A DNA stretch of 64,000 nt, from assembly GCA_032622095.1 (NCBI GenBank), contig CP136061.1, positions 67,275,127 through 67,339,126 on the forward strand, read 5' to 3'. The position numbers and the translations under genes were made by a program. Shown here piece by piece: positions 1 to 14,300 of this stretch. Under the pieces are notes generated by a model. It searched no databases, was not told where the DNA came from, and saw only the letters and a program-made list of their open reading frames with translations. This stretch comes from Siphonodentalium dalli. Taxonomy: Eukaryota > Mollusca > Scaphopoda > Gadilida > Siphonodentaliidae. Position 1 is the stretch's first letter. Each line of letters opens with the position of its first letter.

Positions 1-13
1 CACCTCAAAAACA

Positions 14-327
14 TGGGTTAGCGATTATCGCAATACGATAGGGGAACACTGTGTGCGTAACGTAACCATCACAAGTATAACATACTCTGATAACAACTTA
101 TCGCCAATTCATGCTTCAAACATTTTAAACATGTCATCTTCGGCTTCTTTTATTTTATTTTTATGAAAATGAATAATAAATGGGGTGATAATTATGTATA
201 TAACGACAAATAGAATCAAATTAGCCATTTTCCCGTGAAACTTAGGACAGGCAAGCTAGGTACAAAAATTGGTAAAATATGAGTACGAATGTCAGTGTTC
301 CCTACCGTATTGCGATAATTGCCAACC
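14..327. repeat. Inverted-repeat element at left edge
   Basis: The arms at about 14-50 and 292-327 are inverted copies (GCGATTATCGCAATACG against CGTATTGCGATAATTGCC) about 36 bp long with a few mismatches. This looks like a small terminal-inverted-repeat transposon. No coding sequence is seen in 1-2159 apart from short unsupported frames. A roughly 45-bp tandem motif containing AAACCTGCCTCC occurs three times at about 1087-1195. Confidence 0.5.
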
Positions 328-835
328 AAAAACTTGGCACTGCTAAATATTTGCGTGATTGAAAATTGATATGTATTGATTCCATGGAGGATAATCAACA
401 TAGACACTTCCGACACAACACAATTTTATGAAGGATAATTCCGTTCATTGTGAATATGATGAGAGTTCCGTAATTTGGCGTAAATGTCAGTGTTTCCAAA
501 CGAAAGAGGGATGAGTTCGACCGTGTATCGATGCCGATGGAGCTGAATACGGCTGAAGTTGCGGACATATTTGGCCGCTTCTTCCAAATAAATATACGAA
601 AAACCAATAGCACAGTAGTACAGATGGATTACCTGCACCTTCCATTCACTTTTTATTTTACATTAAAATTTCAATCAAAATCAAAACAGCCAGTCATATT
701 TTAATTTACCCCCAAAATTCAAGGGTTTTCAATCTGGAAACATGAAAGTTGTAAACTACAAGTTCTTCTCATTCCTACAGGAAGCTCAATATGATGTCGA
801 ATATATCTCCATGCTCCAAAACTAGTTTTAAATTC

Positions 836-969
836 TACTACGTGCAGTACATGTATGGCAATTGATATTAATAACATTGACTGAACTGAATATTTTAAAT
901 ATCACTTAAATAATTCAGTTCAGTCAATGTTATTAATATCAATTTGCTATACATGTACTGCATGTAGTA
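836..969. repeat. Near-perfect palindrome (hairpin MITE)
   Basis: Two arms of about 57 bp (TACTAC...CTGAACTGAAT and its complement) surround a short centre. Only a few mismatches separate the arms, consistent with a young or conserved foldback element inside the leftmost MCM10 intron. Confidence 0.7.
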
Positions 970-2159
970 TATTATATATCAATTTTTTCATCCACCTATG
1001 AAGGGAGACACATTTTGGCATCTTGAATCTTGAACAGGCATCTCGTAGTGCATCTCCCAATATAAAATTTGTTGTAAAAAGTCACGTATAAAAACCTGCC
1101 TCCAGCTAAATTTTCCCCATAAAAATTAAGACATAAAAACCTGCCTCCCGGTAAATTTTGGTCTAAAATAATAAAAATAAATACCTGCCTCCCCCCCTTG
1201 TTTTGAAAATAAAAGTGCCTGAGAAACATATAATTAAGTTAATGTGGCCTAAGCGACATTTATAAATCATTCAGACATGACCTATGATGTCTGAGATACT
1301 GAGTTGGCTCAAATGCATTTTTCACTATAACGGGAATGACTCTGCTAGAAATGGATGGGCTAAACTCGTTCCATGTGGATATAATTTCTGTCATGGTGGT
1401 TCATCTGCACACCAAAGATCATTTGAATCTCACAACCGATGACTGAGATATAGAGCTCCAAATTTCGGACAAGGACAAATGGATGCTGCATGCCAGAAAT
1501 GATGGACAGAACCAATTTCGTCATTTGTGGGAGCCAATAACTTTATACGTGAAATTTTCAATGTTGAATATAAATGTACTAAAATGGCCCAGGTATGGCA
1601 GGTACTATTCTGCAAATAGTATTGATAAGACTCGTAATCTTTAGGCCTAAATTTTGACAGAGTAATTTCTCAATTTTGTTACGTTTGACGTTAGATCGAT
1701 GAATACATGAAATATATCCATATGGACTTAATATAGCTTGTAAATAGTGATATCTTGACAAATCACGTTTGTTGACAATATCATATCAAGTTGCGCTGTT
1801 AGCAATAAATGTTTCCAAACAATGATCCATAATAATAATTGCCCAATAATTAGCCCATAATGAAATACCTTCAATAAGCAAAACAAATTTTCGAGGTGAA
1901 AAATTTGTTTTTCAAGAGCGATATTTAGCTTCGAACATCTGTTCAGTGAACACTCAAAAGAAAAAATGACACAGGATACAATGAAATCATGTATACGGGA
2001 AAATCAGCCCAATTTAATAGTGTTAAAGCTGTATAGCCCGGTTTTAATTTCATAGAACTGGGTGATTAGTTTATCAAGATAAAGGTATATCACATAGTTT
2101 CATCAGTCTGAAGTATCCAAGTGACGGGATGAATATTGCTTTTAAGATGTAACAGATAC

Positions 2160-2326
2160 GCACAGTTGATGATGTTTTTGGTTCAGTTTTGAAGGCGACG
2201 ACTCCCATGGTCACCCAATCACCTTCCATTTCACCTGTATTCAATCTGTTGTGGATCCGTGATAATTTTATCATCTTTTTGCCACCCATCTTGTTTTTGA
2301 ATGACGATGAAGAAAATTTAGGATTT
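2160..2326 (-). CDS. MCM10: MCM10 coding exon 7, start of OB-fold (last exon in window)
   Basis: The acceptor is TTATTTACAG. The exon codes N-K-M-G-G-K-K-M-I-K-L-S-R-I and G-D-W-V-T-M-G-V-V, the best-conserved block of MCM10 preceding and entering the DNA-binding OB-fold. Two donors are possible: GTATCT (exon end 2160) or GTGCGT (exon end 2164); I cannot choose between them. The next exon, expected to code the family's F-S-I-W-K-L block, was not found between 1 and 2160, so it probably lies to the left of the window. Confidence 0.85.
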
Positions 2327-5300
2327 CTGTAAATAATTAATTTCATATTAATTACACTGTGTATGGAAGACAACCTAGTCCCAAAAATACATTACTAAGA
2401 TAGCAACTGATATGAATTAATTTCTTTTCAATATATTAGTTGTGCTAAAATAGAGAAAATAAAGAAATCCAATTTAACCATGAAGTCCAGACTAAAAAGA
2501 TATAATTTTATTCATGCTTACTACCTTCATTACCTACTTGAAGCCTACTAGATAAATGCTAAATTTATTACATCAATGTAGCTTTATTATGTTACTGACA
2601 TTAAGCAAATTGACCAGGTAACTAGGGACAACATCAACTTGACTAGATGATGTCATTATGATCCAGAATGTTTTCTAGTCCCTATTTCACTGCAATTAAT
2701 AATAAAAAAAAATGAAAAAACAGGAACTGTGTTTTCGTTCTAAAATATCTATAAACTATTATCACAAGGAAAGTTTCAACAAGTATCAAAGAAGCAAAGA
2801 ATACTTTCTATTTTTATGCACTCCCGTTGCCTATGACATCAATAACTAATTAGTTTCCTTGGACTCATAAATGTATAGGCAACATTCAAGAAACGAGCGA
2901 CGACACGCAAACCCTACCTATTTCACTACTTCAAACTGATTTGTTAATTACCTTTTCAGCCGTAACGGCTGAAAAGGTAATTAACAAATCAGTTTGAACC
3001 ATAAGTGCCAAAAACTTTAACAATATCGGTTGAACCCTTTAATGAAACACGATGACTGATCTACGTTAAACAGATAACTATACAGCAATGATTGTGACGA
3101 CATAAAACTTATACTTGTCAGAACGCTGGTAATCAGGATTGAGTGGAAGCATTCAGTGAGGGGTTAACCCTTTCTAAACAAAATGGTTTCTCCCAAAAGT
3201 ATACATTGGAACGGTTTATTATTCATATGGAGGGGTGTTCAGGAAATATTATCAGACAACAATCAGGCGAAAAGATAATAAATGCTGAAGGATTCATATT
3301 CATTCTGGGAAATGTGCTGAAAATAAGTTCAACAAAATGACCTAAACTTATTATATGAACATTTCCTACTCAGGGGAACTACTCATCAATGAGTATTTAG
3401 TATAGAAAGGGTTAACAGTTGTTTGTAAACATGAAGCCAAATTATATTCATTGAGTGTTGATGGCTCATGTTTTCTGTACCTTGTGGGTCATATCAGTTA
3501 TACACAGGAAAGGCGATATCTGACCGCCTGCTGATTACTGAGTAAAGCTGATAATTCTATTGATAAGAAGGTTGCATAGAATTGTTTCTGATTGATGTTG
3601 TGTATCGCAAATTTTGATACCAAATTCATTATATATAGCACATGCGCATACAGAGTGCAGGCAAATTTAAAGCCCATGAGCCATTAAATGTGCATGCAAG
3701 TGTTATACTGTTAATTCAAGCACTCATAACTTGATATTTTCCGAGTACTGCAATTTATATAGGAAAAGCTTAATTCAGTCAATCATCCACCATAAAAATT
3801 AAGGTACTGTGTATGAAATGTTGAATACTTCTCAAAGCATGCTACACATAGTGGTAACTTCAAAGCAATTATAACGATGTCGCCAGGAACTCGCAAATGC
3901 TGCTCATGCTGGCAGCTAGTAACTGGCCTCGCCAATCATAGATAGTGCAGTAATACTCATATCCATCTATAACTTCGACAATGACAATGGCTAATTGGCT
4001 TCAGGGCAATATATTTCCATGGAGTTCAGACGGAAACACTTACATGATTCTGATTAGTGAGAATGGACACTGATAGCAGTTCCTATCATCTTTAGGAAGA
4101 GACTTCTGAGGTTGGTTCAATTGTGGATCTTTGTATTCAATCTTCTTGTTAGCCATGCTAGCAGGAACTATCTTCACGGCTTTCATTTCATGAGATGATG
4201 CCTCTGCCCCTAAAATATAAGTGATTTTGTTAATAGTTCTATCTGAGGCTGTGTATATCATACATTATAATACGACCTTCAACGTAGTGAAATAACATTG
4301 ATTGAGTGTGAATCACATCCATGTGGACTACATGTGTATGGCTGTATAAAGAATTACAGTGTTGAATCACAATCAAAATCTTTGACTCCCATCACTCTCA
4401 CATCTATATACATATAGCTTTTATCCGGACAATATTGGAAAAATTCAGGAAATGCGGGCACAGTTGAAGCACATCGACGGTCCTCTTTCACACTGCCTGC
4501 GTAATAGAAATTCCAATGTATAATATAGAAAGCAAAGTATTAAATGGTGCCCTGATCAATACCTAGTGTAATGCCCTAAATAATCGACTCCTTAACCACA
4601 GCAGAATTATGGCTAATTTTTCAGGATATAGTTGGAAATATGGCTTGTTGTCATTCAACGGTAAGCTCTCACTGAGAATGAATAAATGGCAACAAGCCAT
4701 ATTTCCGACTAAATTACTTTACCTGAGTTCTGGTTGTTAATTGTGATCTGTGTTTTCTGTGTTGTACATGTATACGTATTTCTCAAGGTTGCCACTGTCA
4801 TTCGTCTACGTTTTGTGATAAGCAAAATAGTTGTGAGAAACAAGTTCTGGTTACTTACATGCTGGAGTGTGAGCGACTCTTTCCTTTGTTCCACTCTTTA
4901 TCTTTCTGTATATATCCCTACCCTCCTTACTCAATGCTGGTACCTCACCTACAAGTGAAATACTTAACACTTTAATAGCTAGACAATCACTTACAAGTAC
5001 TTGATTCCCATTTATTTATTTGTATAAATGTATAGATAATCTCAACAGCCTCTTTTTTTAAAGGTACTCAATCCGATTAGTCACTCCAGTCGAGGAACCC
5101 ACCCATCAAAGCTCAGAGTGATTAGATATCAATTTTTGAAATCTATTAATTTTCGGAGACGTGGGCCACAAGTTGACAGAACCAATTGCTCAAAACGGAC
5201 AAACTGCGGGTGTAAGATGGATAACTCTAAAATCAAGTGGGTACTGTTATCCATCTTACACCCGCAATTTGTCCATTTTGAGCACGTGGTTCTGCCAACT

Positions 5301-8300
5301 TGTGGCCCACATCTCCGAAAATTGATAGATTTCAAAAATTGATATCTAATCACTCTGAGCTTTGATGGGTGGGTTCCTCGACTCGAATCAAATATTTTCT
5401 ACCCCCAAAGCCAAAGAAATAGTAATTTAGGAGCGTCTAATCGGATTGAGTACCTAACATATTAGTTTTAGATAAAATGACAATGAAAAATACGCTGTTC
5501 CAATTTATAATTTACAGCTGAATGGAATAACACACTCAGGAATTAGTTAGAGGCCCAAGCTGTCACCAAGATTACTTACTGAAACAATGACAGTCATACT
5601 CAGTTTGATCAAAACTGAATTCTTCTAAAACATCAATGAAAACTAATTGTAGCTTTATTTACAAGTGGTTATTAAAACTCCCCTTCACTGGAAATAAATA
5701 GCCAACATAATTGAAACAAAATTCAACCAGTGTCACTCATTTGTATCTGTGATCAATTAGAAATGAGCAGATAACCTCAAGTCACTGCAGATTTTATTTA
5801 TTGGTGGCTTTATAAGTTACACAATGTCGATCAAGTATTTAATTTCAACGAAATGTCTTTTGAAATGAATTTGGTGATGCTCGATTCCCATGACAAGGTT
5901 ACACATAAAAACATTTATGGAGTAAGTTTGTGTAATTTTAAATTTCATTGATCTTAGTGGCTAATATTTGGTTACAACTTGTTTATTTTATTTGTTCTAT
6001 GCACTGTTAATAGCTTATGGCATATTTTGAAAGACCTTGAAAATATCATTTTACAATAAGCCATCTTAATGATGATTGACTGAATATTAAATCAAATGGC
6101 CAGCATACAGTACATAATCCAAAATCTATAATCTGATAGTACTTGATTGTCAGGTGACAGACAAGCTAACTTAGGGTTTGTGTGATTGGTCCCATAATGC
6201 CATGCAGTCAATTTCCAATTTGTCAGGCCAAAACAATTTGATGACCATTCGAGCGCATGGTTTTTAATTAAATTTTTTATTTCTGGGGCGCACACCAATG
6301 AAGAATTCCACCTGTTTCGGATAGCTATGGGTTTAATTTTAGTTTCCCGCAGTTCCATATTAGAACATATGTCCATAAAAAGTTAGTCGATAAATTCCAT
6401 GTGATTTATTTCGTAAAAAATCACTCATTAAAGTAACATTGACATATTTTTTAGTGAGTTTACAGACACAAAACATTTAACACATGGTTGAAAATTACAG
6501 AAATGAATCCAATATTTGAATCGAGAAACCTGTCTCAGGTCAGCACAGTTTGTATGAAAACATACCGGTATTATTTCATATCAATTATAATTTTTTCAAC
6601 ATATCACACACAAATAAAAAGGTTGGATGCGCAGGGTTTAGTGACCATACACATAGGGCCTGAGGCGGGAAATTAACTTGGCATAGCCCAAAAGTATATT
6701 TTTAAACTGCCAAGCATCTAAATAGTTTTACCATCCATGTCTTCCCAGTCACTATCGCTGTCATCCTTGTAGCTGGCACCATTTGACCTTTCTTTCTGAC
6801 CTTTCTTTGTTTCAATTTTAGTCTTGAAAAACGTATTGCAGGATATATCACCATCTGATGAGAAAATATCTTTATCCTTATCGCCAAGTACTATAAAAAG
6901 AAAAGACGCAATAGAAAACAAACAAATTATTAGCTATAGGTCAACCATCAGTAAAAGAATAAAATGTTATGAAGCACGTGCTGCAATATTTCTGCAGAGA
7001 ATTGCAGGAATTTGTTCTCACGCTCTGATTTTTAACAGAGGTCTGAATGGAAAACATGAAATCTGTGTACCTCTTTTTATTTTGCTATGGAGCATGCATT
7101 AATAGTGGTCATCTATATTCTGTTCTCACCATTATGAAAAAGGTCAGTGCTCTGAGATTGAATATTATATAAATAAACTGAGCATATTCTAACTTCTAAG
7201 AGGCTAAGACAGTAAGACACATATGCAGTAAGGCATTTATTCAAAATGAGAGGAGAGGTGACTTAATTAAAAGTCCTTCCTATTCAAGCCATACGGAATT
7301 AGCGTTTTAAGTTGAAAGATAAAGTGTGTTTCCCTAGTCTTGCGACTTTGGTATTCGCATTGTTCAGTATATCGATAATCTGGTATGTGAGGTTACATAT
7401 ACTATGTCCAGGTAGGTTGTAGTGGAATGCGACAAGTGTGTCTCTGTCGTGTTTGATATCGGCAATGTGTTCTGATAGTCGTGCCTTAAAATTCTGTTTC
7501 GTTTCTCCCGTATATTGTTTATTGCATTTGGTGAATGTAAGTACGGTAAGTATATACAATTGCGTGTTTCGCAATTGGATCGTAAGGTGCCTAGTACCTC
7601 TTCTTTGTGACTGTGCTTTTGAACCATTTCATGGTAATTAGATTTTGGCATGTTATGCAGTTGTTCTTCTCGCATGAAGTGATGGGGGGTTTTGGATAAT
7701 TTTTCTGGTTATTGCTCTTCCCTGTGGAAGTTTTGCTCTAGTTAGCATGTCTTTGAGATTAGGCGCTCTGCATCTGGCCAATAGAGGAGGGGTGGGGAAA
7801 AGTGTCCTGTATCTGGCTGATGTTTGTATAAGTGGCCAATGAGATCTGATTACGTTGTATATACGGGTGGATTCTGGGTGGAAATCGGTGACGAAAGGAG
7901 TAACTGGATTTTTGTTGTTGGTGGGTTTCTTTTTGTCCCGTAATAGTTCCGTTCTGTCGAGTGCTGCGTCTTTGTCGGCTGCCTGTGTGACAGAGGACTT
8001 ATCATAACCGCGGGCGACGAAGTAGTCGGTGTATGTGCGGGCATGTGCGCAATAGTCTGCTTTGTCAGAACAGATGCGACAGATTCTTAGGAACTGGCTG
8101 TATGGTATGCCTTTAAACATCGATTTGGGGTGGCAAGAGTCAGCTCTGAGGTATGCGTGCGTGTCCGTTGGTTTGGTGAACAGTGTTGTTTTAATACCTT
8201 GTGGTGTGCGTTTGATTGTAACGTCAAGAAAATCAACGGATTCGGTGCTAAAGTGACTCGTGAATTTAATAGTGGGATGAGACGTGTTCAGATAAGATAT

Positions 8301-11300
8301 AAACGCTTCGAGTGAAGTTTGACTGTGAGTCCAAATAAGGAGTATATCGTCTATATAACGGAGATATAAAAGTGGTTTGAGTGGGTGTTTGGCGAGTAGG
8401 TCGTTCTCTAATTCTCCCATAAATATGTTTGCATAGGAGGGGGCTACCCTTGTGCCCATGGCTGTGCCTCCGATTTGGAGGTAATTGAATTGGAAATTGT
8501 TGCAATGTAGCACCAATTTTAAGAGACTTAAAAGACCGCTGGTGGATATTTGCCAGTTCGGTTGGTGTCTACCGATACATCTGGCTACTGACCTGAGGCC
8601 TCCAAAATTAGGTATATTTGTGTACAGCTGTGTGACATCGAGGCTGGCTAGGATGTAGTGTTCAGGTAATGTGGGTAATGTGTTGATAATTTGGAGGAGG
8701 TGGGGTGTGTCCCTCACATAGCTGGGGTATTTGGAGACGAACTGTTTGATGTGTTCATCGACGAAGTTGCTAATAAGTTCGGTAGGAGAGCCGTTTCCAC
8801 TAATGATGGGCCTGCCTGGTATGGAACCCTTGGTGGTGCATTTGTGTATTTTTGGCAGTAGGTAAAATTGTAGACCATTTATACAAAGGTCTATATGCTG
8901 CTGGTGATCTTCCCTGGAGATTCATTTCTCACCTCTCCTTGTATTTATTCAAAATGGTACAACTGAATACACAGCGAATTTTTATAAATGCAATTGAAAA
9001 TAAAGATTTCTGTTCTAAAGAAATACGCAATCAAATGTATCGTGTTTGCTTGCCTTTATGCACACGGCAGAGACGGGAGCCTTAATTCAAGCGGCCTCTC
9101 AGAACCGAAGTCGGGTTGGAATCAATGATACGAAACCGAAAGTAGGCCAACATTGTTTACATCCGTTTAAAATTATTACAGTAATTGAACTTCGTGACCT
9201 CCGACTCTTGCACTCTGCGGATAGGCTTTGTTTTTCGACCAATCACACGGCCGCTTAATTAATCTCTTTTGTTTTGAGTCAATGGATTGGACAACATTAC
9301 TCCGTTAGACGGAGGGAGGTGGAATAACCATAGATAGCGTCACTCTTTGTCTACAATAGTAAACACCGGCTCACGCCAAAAACTTTTATCACCCACCGCC
9401 TCCCCTGCTCCACTATTGGTTATCCTTGATATACTATGTCTCATTCTCAAAATTTGTATCAGGACCGATGTTTCTCAGTAACCATTTGGTTTTTCACGAT
9501 CTGGACTATCACCATGTACTTTGACTATCTTTGCAATATACATGTATAATACGGTGTATAACTATCTGTCTCAGGGGTGGGCGGTCTTCATGGCTCGCCC
9601 ACTTCCTGTACAGTTTTTTAAACATACAGCACTGCTCAAATTAAGCGACCTGTTTTAACGACGTTCACGGTACCACCGCACTACCAGCGGTAACGAATGT
9701 TGGTAGCGCGGTGGCACGTGGTAATGCACCGCACAAACGCGGTGACATTACCGCTACGCGGTAGCATTTTTGTAACGAGGTTAATGACGGGATTCGATGG
9801 CTGACCGTCAATCTTCCAAAATAGGACGGCTGTTCTCACGATCTCCGTCCATGATTGTGTATATACCGTGAACTGTATTATTAAAATATTGAAATAGATG
9901 AAAGCCGAGTATCGGGAAATATGCCAATTATAACGGGCTTCCAGATTAAGTAAAGGTAAGTATAAGTTACTTTGAGAAAGTCATTTTTCAATTAATGTGA
10001 ATATTAAAATATTACAATAACATTTCTAGTTTCGTTTTATTGCCAAAAATTCCCATAAATGACACTATTTGTAATCAGTGTTGGTTATCGGGAAGGGAAC
10101 AAATGATTTCGGCCATTTTAGACAGCTCGATAAATCCCGTATCTACAGTTTATATCAATGTTCAGATGTACGTGATCCCTAAATTGAATGACGACACTAT
10201 TTAAATAGTCCCCAGAATAAATATCGTTATTAACTTTATTGACATTCATTAACTGCAATCACAAACACCATTTGTTCGTATAACAGGAATTATTGTCTTA
10301 GCAATAAAAGACACAAAGTGGAACTCCTGTATATCCAGGAAAAAAACACATTCTGCGCAAAAGCACGTGTCACTGAATACGTCATACTGCAGCTGGCAGA
10401 CTTTGTTAATATAGATGTCGTCATGTCTTTTTATAACTGGCCTCAATGGGTGAAATACATATTTGTGTTTTGTTGATGGTGCTATTAGTAAAACTACACA
10501 CGTGACGCGCGAATGGCTGTTTTGTGTTTTGGACACTTGTATTTCCATTACTTCAATGCGTCCGTTTGGCTTACATAATGCTCGCAGAAGGTAGTTCAGA
10601 TATTTATCGATCTATTTTGGTATTGCGAATAATATTATGTGCGAACCGCCACGTGGCTTTAAACAGACAAGTCTCATTCGATCTTTAAAATGTTGTGCAC
10701 GTAATAGCTATTTATAAATATTTGTCGCACAAAAGTGAGACAAACGCTCTTTATTGCTACCATATCGGGAATAAACTAACAAGGACTAAAACACACCGAA
10801 TTCGCGATCACTTGAAATAATTATGTTACAATGTTAACCTCTGTATATAACCAAACAGACATATTTAGAGGTCAACTTTCCAACACCATGCATGTTTTCT
10901 TCCGAATAACGATTAGATAGGAATACCGGTATGTGATATAATTTATACTGCGATCCACCGAGAACTACAAGTGCACGCCCTCGCCAAAAGTTGCAATTTC
11001 ACATCAAACGATGACGCCCGACACGCACTCGTGAGCTCAATGAATGTTCCCATAAGAAAATCGACAACGTTGTGTCTTTCAATGTTTGGTGTTTTGCGTG
11101 TGTCTTTTGTCGCGCACATTGGTGATGATAACAACTTTACTTTGCTGCATGACATGTGCCACGCTTTCTTAGTTATACATTTTATTCCCACCGACAAGAA
11201 ATCTTCAGGCGCAAATGTTTGTAAATTGCTTTACTATTTCACGCATGCGTACAATCATACGTATTGGCGACAATATACTATTTACGCACCGATTATGTTT

Positions 11301-14300
11301 GGCATATGAACAAAACTATAGATTTGAACGAATATGAATATTTCTGCAATGATAGCCGCCCTGGCCTCTAAGACCAAAATCGGACTCAGTGTTACTAATG
11401 CACCGTCCCCGCTGGTTTCGACCAAATTCAGATAAATGGAGGATTTACTTTTCCCATTTTATAAGAAATTTAGATTTCGGAAACACAAACAAAACAAAAA
11501 ATTCTGCATGAGTGGAAACCGATATAGGAATCGGGTGCGTAAATCATTTGACGATATGTAAGATAGATGCTAACAACAAAACTATTACTCCACGGTGTTT
11601 TGCGTAATCCAGTCGCCGTAAGCAACTATAGCTGAGTTCAAAAACCGCCGACGTGATTAAACGTGATGTACGTGTACATTTGTAATATGTTACATGTAAA
11701 CCCGACATGTTCAGATGTAATCCGATTGCATTATTATTCATTTATATTCATTACGTATACATAATTACGTGCAGCTTACAGGTATTCATTCAATACAAAA
11801 GTTATTCATAATCATTTACCTACCGTATGACGCCTTGTTTCAGTCGTGTTCTCTCCGCGGTGGAGGGCCGTTAGCGGTAATTTGAACGCGGTTACGGAAA
11901 AAATAACGCGGTGTATGGCGGTAACAAACACCAATAACGCCAATAACACCAATGGTAAAAATACCGTACCAGTACCGCGGGTCAACCGCCCTCCGTCGCG
12001 GTACAGAATGATAACCGCGGTAGTTTGGTGGTAACACCGCGGTAAGTACCGGCCCATAACCTCGTTAAACAGGTCGCTTACTGAGAGCATAGCTGTAATA
12101 CAACTATCTGTCTCAGGGGTGGGCGGTCTTCATGGCTCGCCCACTTCCTGTACAGTTTTTTATACATAATACCATATCTAAATTGCTTCCGTCCATATAT
12201 GTTTTCAGTGTACATAATTGTAAATATGTTGTTTTGAGCTATTGTTATACTTCATATAGTTAGTGAAAATTATAGCTCATATATATTGCAAAGTGTCTTT
12301 GAGCCATTCACTCCCCTCACTGCTGGGTGTATAAATAAAATCCTTTCATTTTCCCTGTAATCTATAGAATCTTTTTTCCAGTGTCTTTAGGTATTAGATT
12401 GTCAAAATTCTAATTTTAGATGAATGGTAGATAACGTATTGAAATCTTTATATTATTAAAGTCAAGCCCACCTCTGTAATACTACTCACGTTTTATATGA
12501 CTAGACTTGCTTGCTTTCTTCTCACTTTGCTGTTCACTTGGCTTCACACATTCACGTTCTGATAAAGTATAAAAGTATACATTGGAATGGTTTATTATTC
12601 ATTTGGAGGGATGTTCCAGTAATAAAAGCAGATGACAGACACACGGAAAGCTAATACAAGAGCAGAAGGATTTATATTCTTTGGTGGGAGATATCCAGAT
12701 AATAAATTCAATGACCATTGTGAACTTACTAACTGAACTTTTCCTAAGGGAACTATACTCGTCAATGAGTATTGAACACTGTCATGACGGGAGCTGCGCT
12801 GGTGCAGCATTAAAAATCATGTGCCAGTGCATTCTCATATATGCAAGTCTCCCATAGGGAGCATCGCATATATAAAAGAATGCACTGGCTTACAAGGTCA
12901 AGGTAAATATTGTCAGGCGAAGGTATTCTCTTATATATGCGAGCTCCCTATGGGAGACTCGTATATAAGAGAATGCATTGGCACAGGGTTTTCGCTCCGG
13001 TCACAGAAGGGTTAATACTACTCCAGGCCTTTCAAAATTGAAATTTTGATTAACCGGAAAAGAAAGTTAAGCAAAAAAAAAATTGCTTAACCTTTTTTGT
13101 TTGCTTAACCTATTTTAAATTTTCAGCGGACATGTTTCAGAAATTTCTGTCAATAATGTGATAAAGATTAATAAAGTTTATATCAAATCAATGTGACTAC
13201 AATTACTTGTGTTACCTGGTGTTACCTGTTTAATTACTTCCCTCAACCTTGATGCCATGCAGTTGCATTGACAATGAATCATGTAAGATTCACAGAGAGT
13301 TGGTCACACTGACGTGATCCCTTTACTAACAATGTGGGAGATAACTAGATAAAGACTGATTCAAATCCATACAAATAATTTTCTAAACAGATAACAGTGA
13401 ACACATTGGAATAACAATCAATTATCAGTCGTTTAGTTTGCATGTAGTTTCTTTGTCACAACACTTTACAGTGACACGGATGCTTAAATTAAAAGATTGA
13501 TTGTTTGCCCACTCGCGACCGACCCGAAAAAACGGCCCGACTAGGAAATTTTTAACGCCGTATTGAATGGTAATTTTTTTTCCCGAAAAATCGGCTCATG
13601 TTCATTCCATTACGAGTAGTTTTTAATTCCGCACTTTTGACAAACCGCCCAACTTCTGGCATCTCGAACTTTCGATTTTCGGACATGTGACATTGTTGTC
13701 AATGGAGTCCCACGAAGCTCCGTCTGCTACAAAGCGCTAAAAGCAGTTAGGGACAACAAATGTCACATTATGATTATGCACCAGTGTGGTTGTAAACACA
13801 GGCGATATATCTTCTGTGGTGATTGAGAATAGTATAGGCGCACTTGGCGTGATCTCCTCAATCGCATGTTATTAAGCAACAGTGATATCGGCACCAACTT
13901 GAACACTGGTTATCATTCTGATTCGGACGCTCATGTTACACTGACGCAAAGCCAGGGAGCAACAACTACATTTACCCCAGATTGATTCCAAGTTGAGGTT
14001 TGCCAAATTTGTGGTGAATGTGCAAACTGAAAGTGAAAGTTCAAAGGATTCCGCAGATACTAGCAGACAAAAAGGTGCATTTGAAATGTAGGCGATTTGT
14101 TGCAATGGAAGGTCTTTGTCAAGTTTCAGCTCTGTTGCAATACGCCTATAGAATTCAGCTACTACGCCTGTTCAGTATCTGTTGGCCGAAAAGACATATG
14201 CTGTCACTGTGTTGCCGCCAATACAACAAGGGATGAGAATATGCTGAAGAAATATTCAGTGGTTCTGCCTGTGTGCGAGTCATGTGTGACAAATCTACAG

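Noticed and set aside
2074-2159. Continuation of the MCM10 exon 7 frame to a stop near 2074
   Set aside because: Family similarity stops at about 2160, where donor-like GT sites occur, so the remainder is read-through into the intron.
5118-5353. Overlapping 74-residue frames on both strands with nearly the same protein
   Set aside because: The DNA is a palindrome, so identical translations on both strands are expected. It belongs to a MITE.
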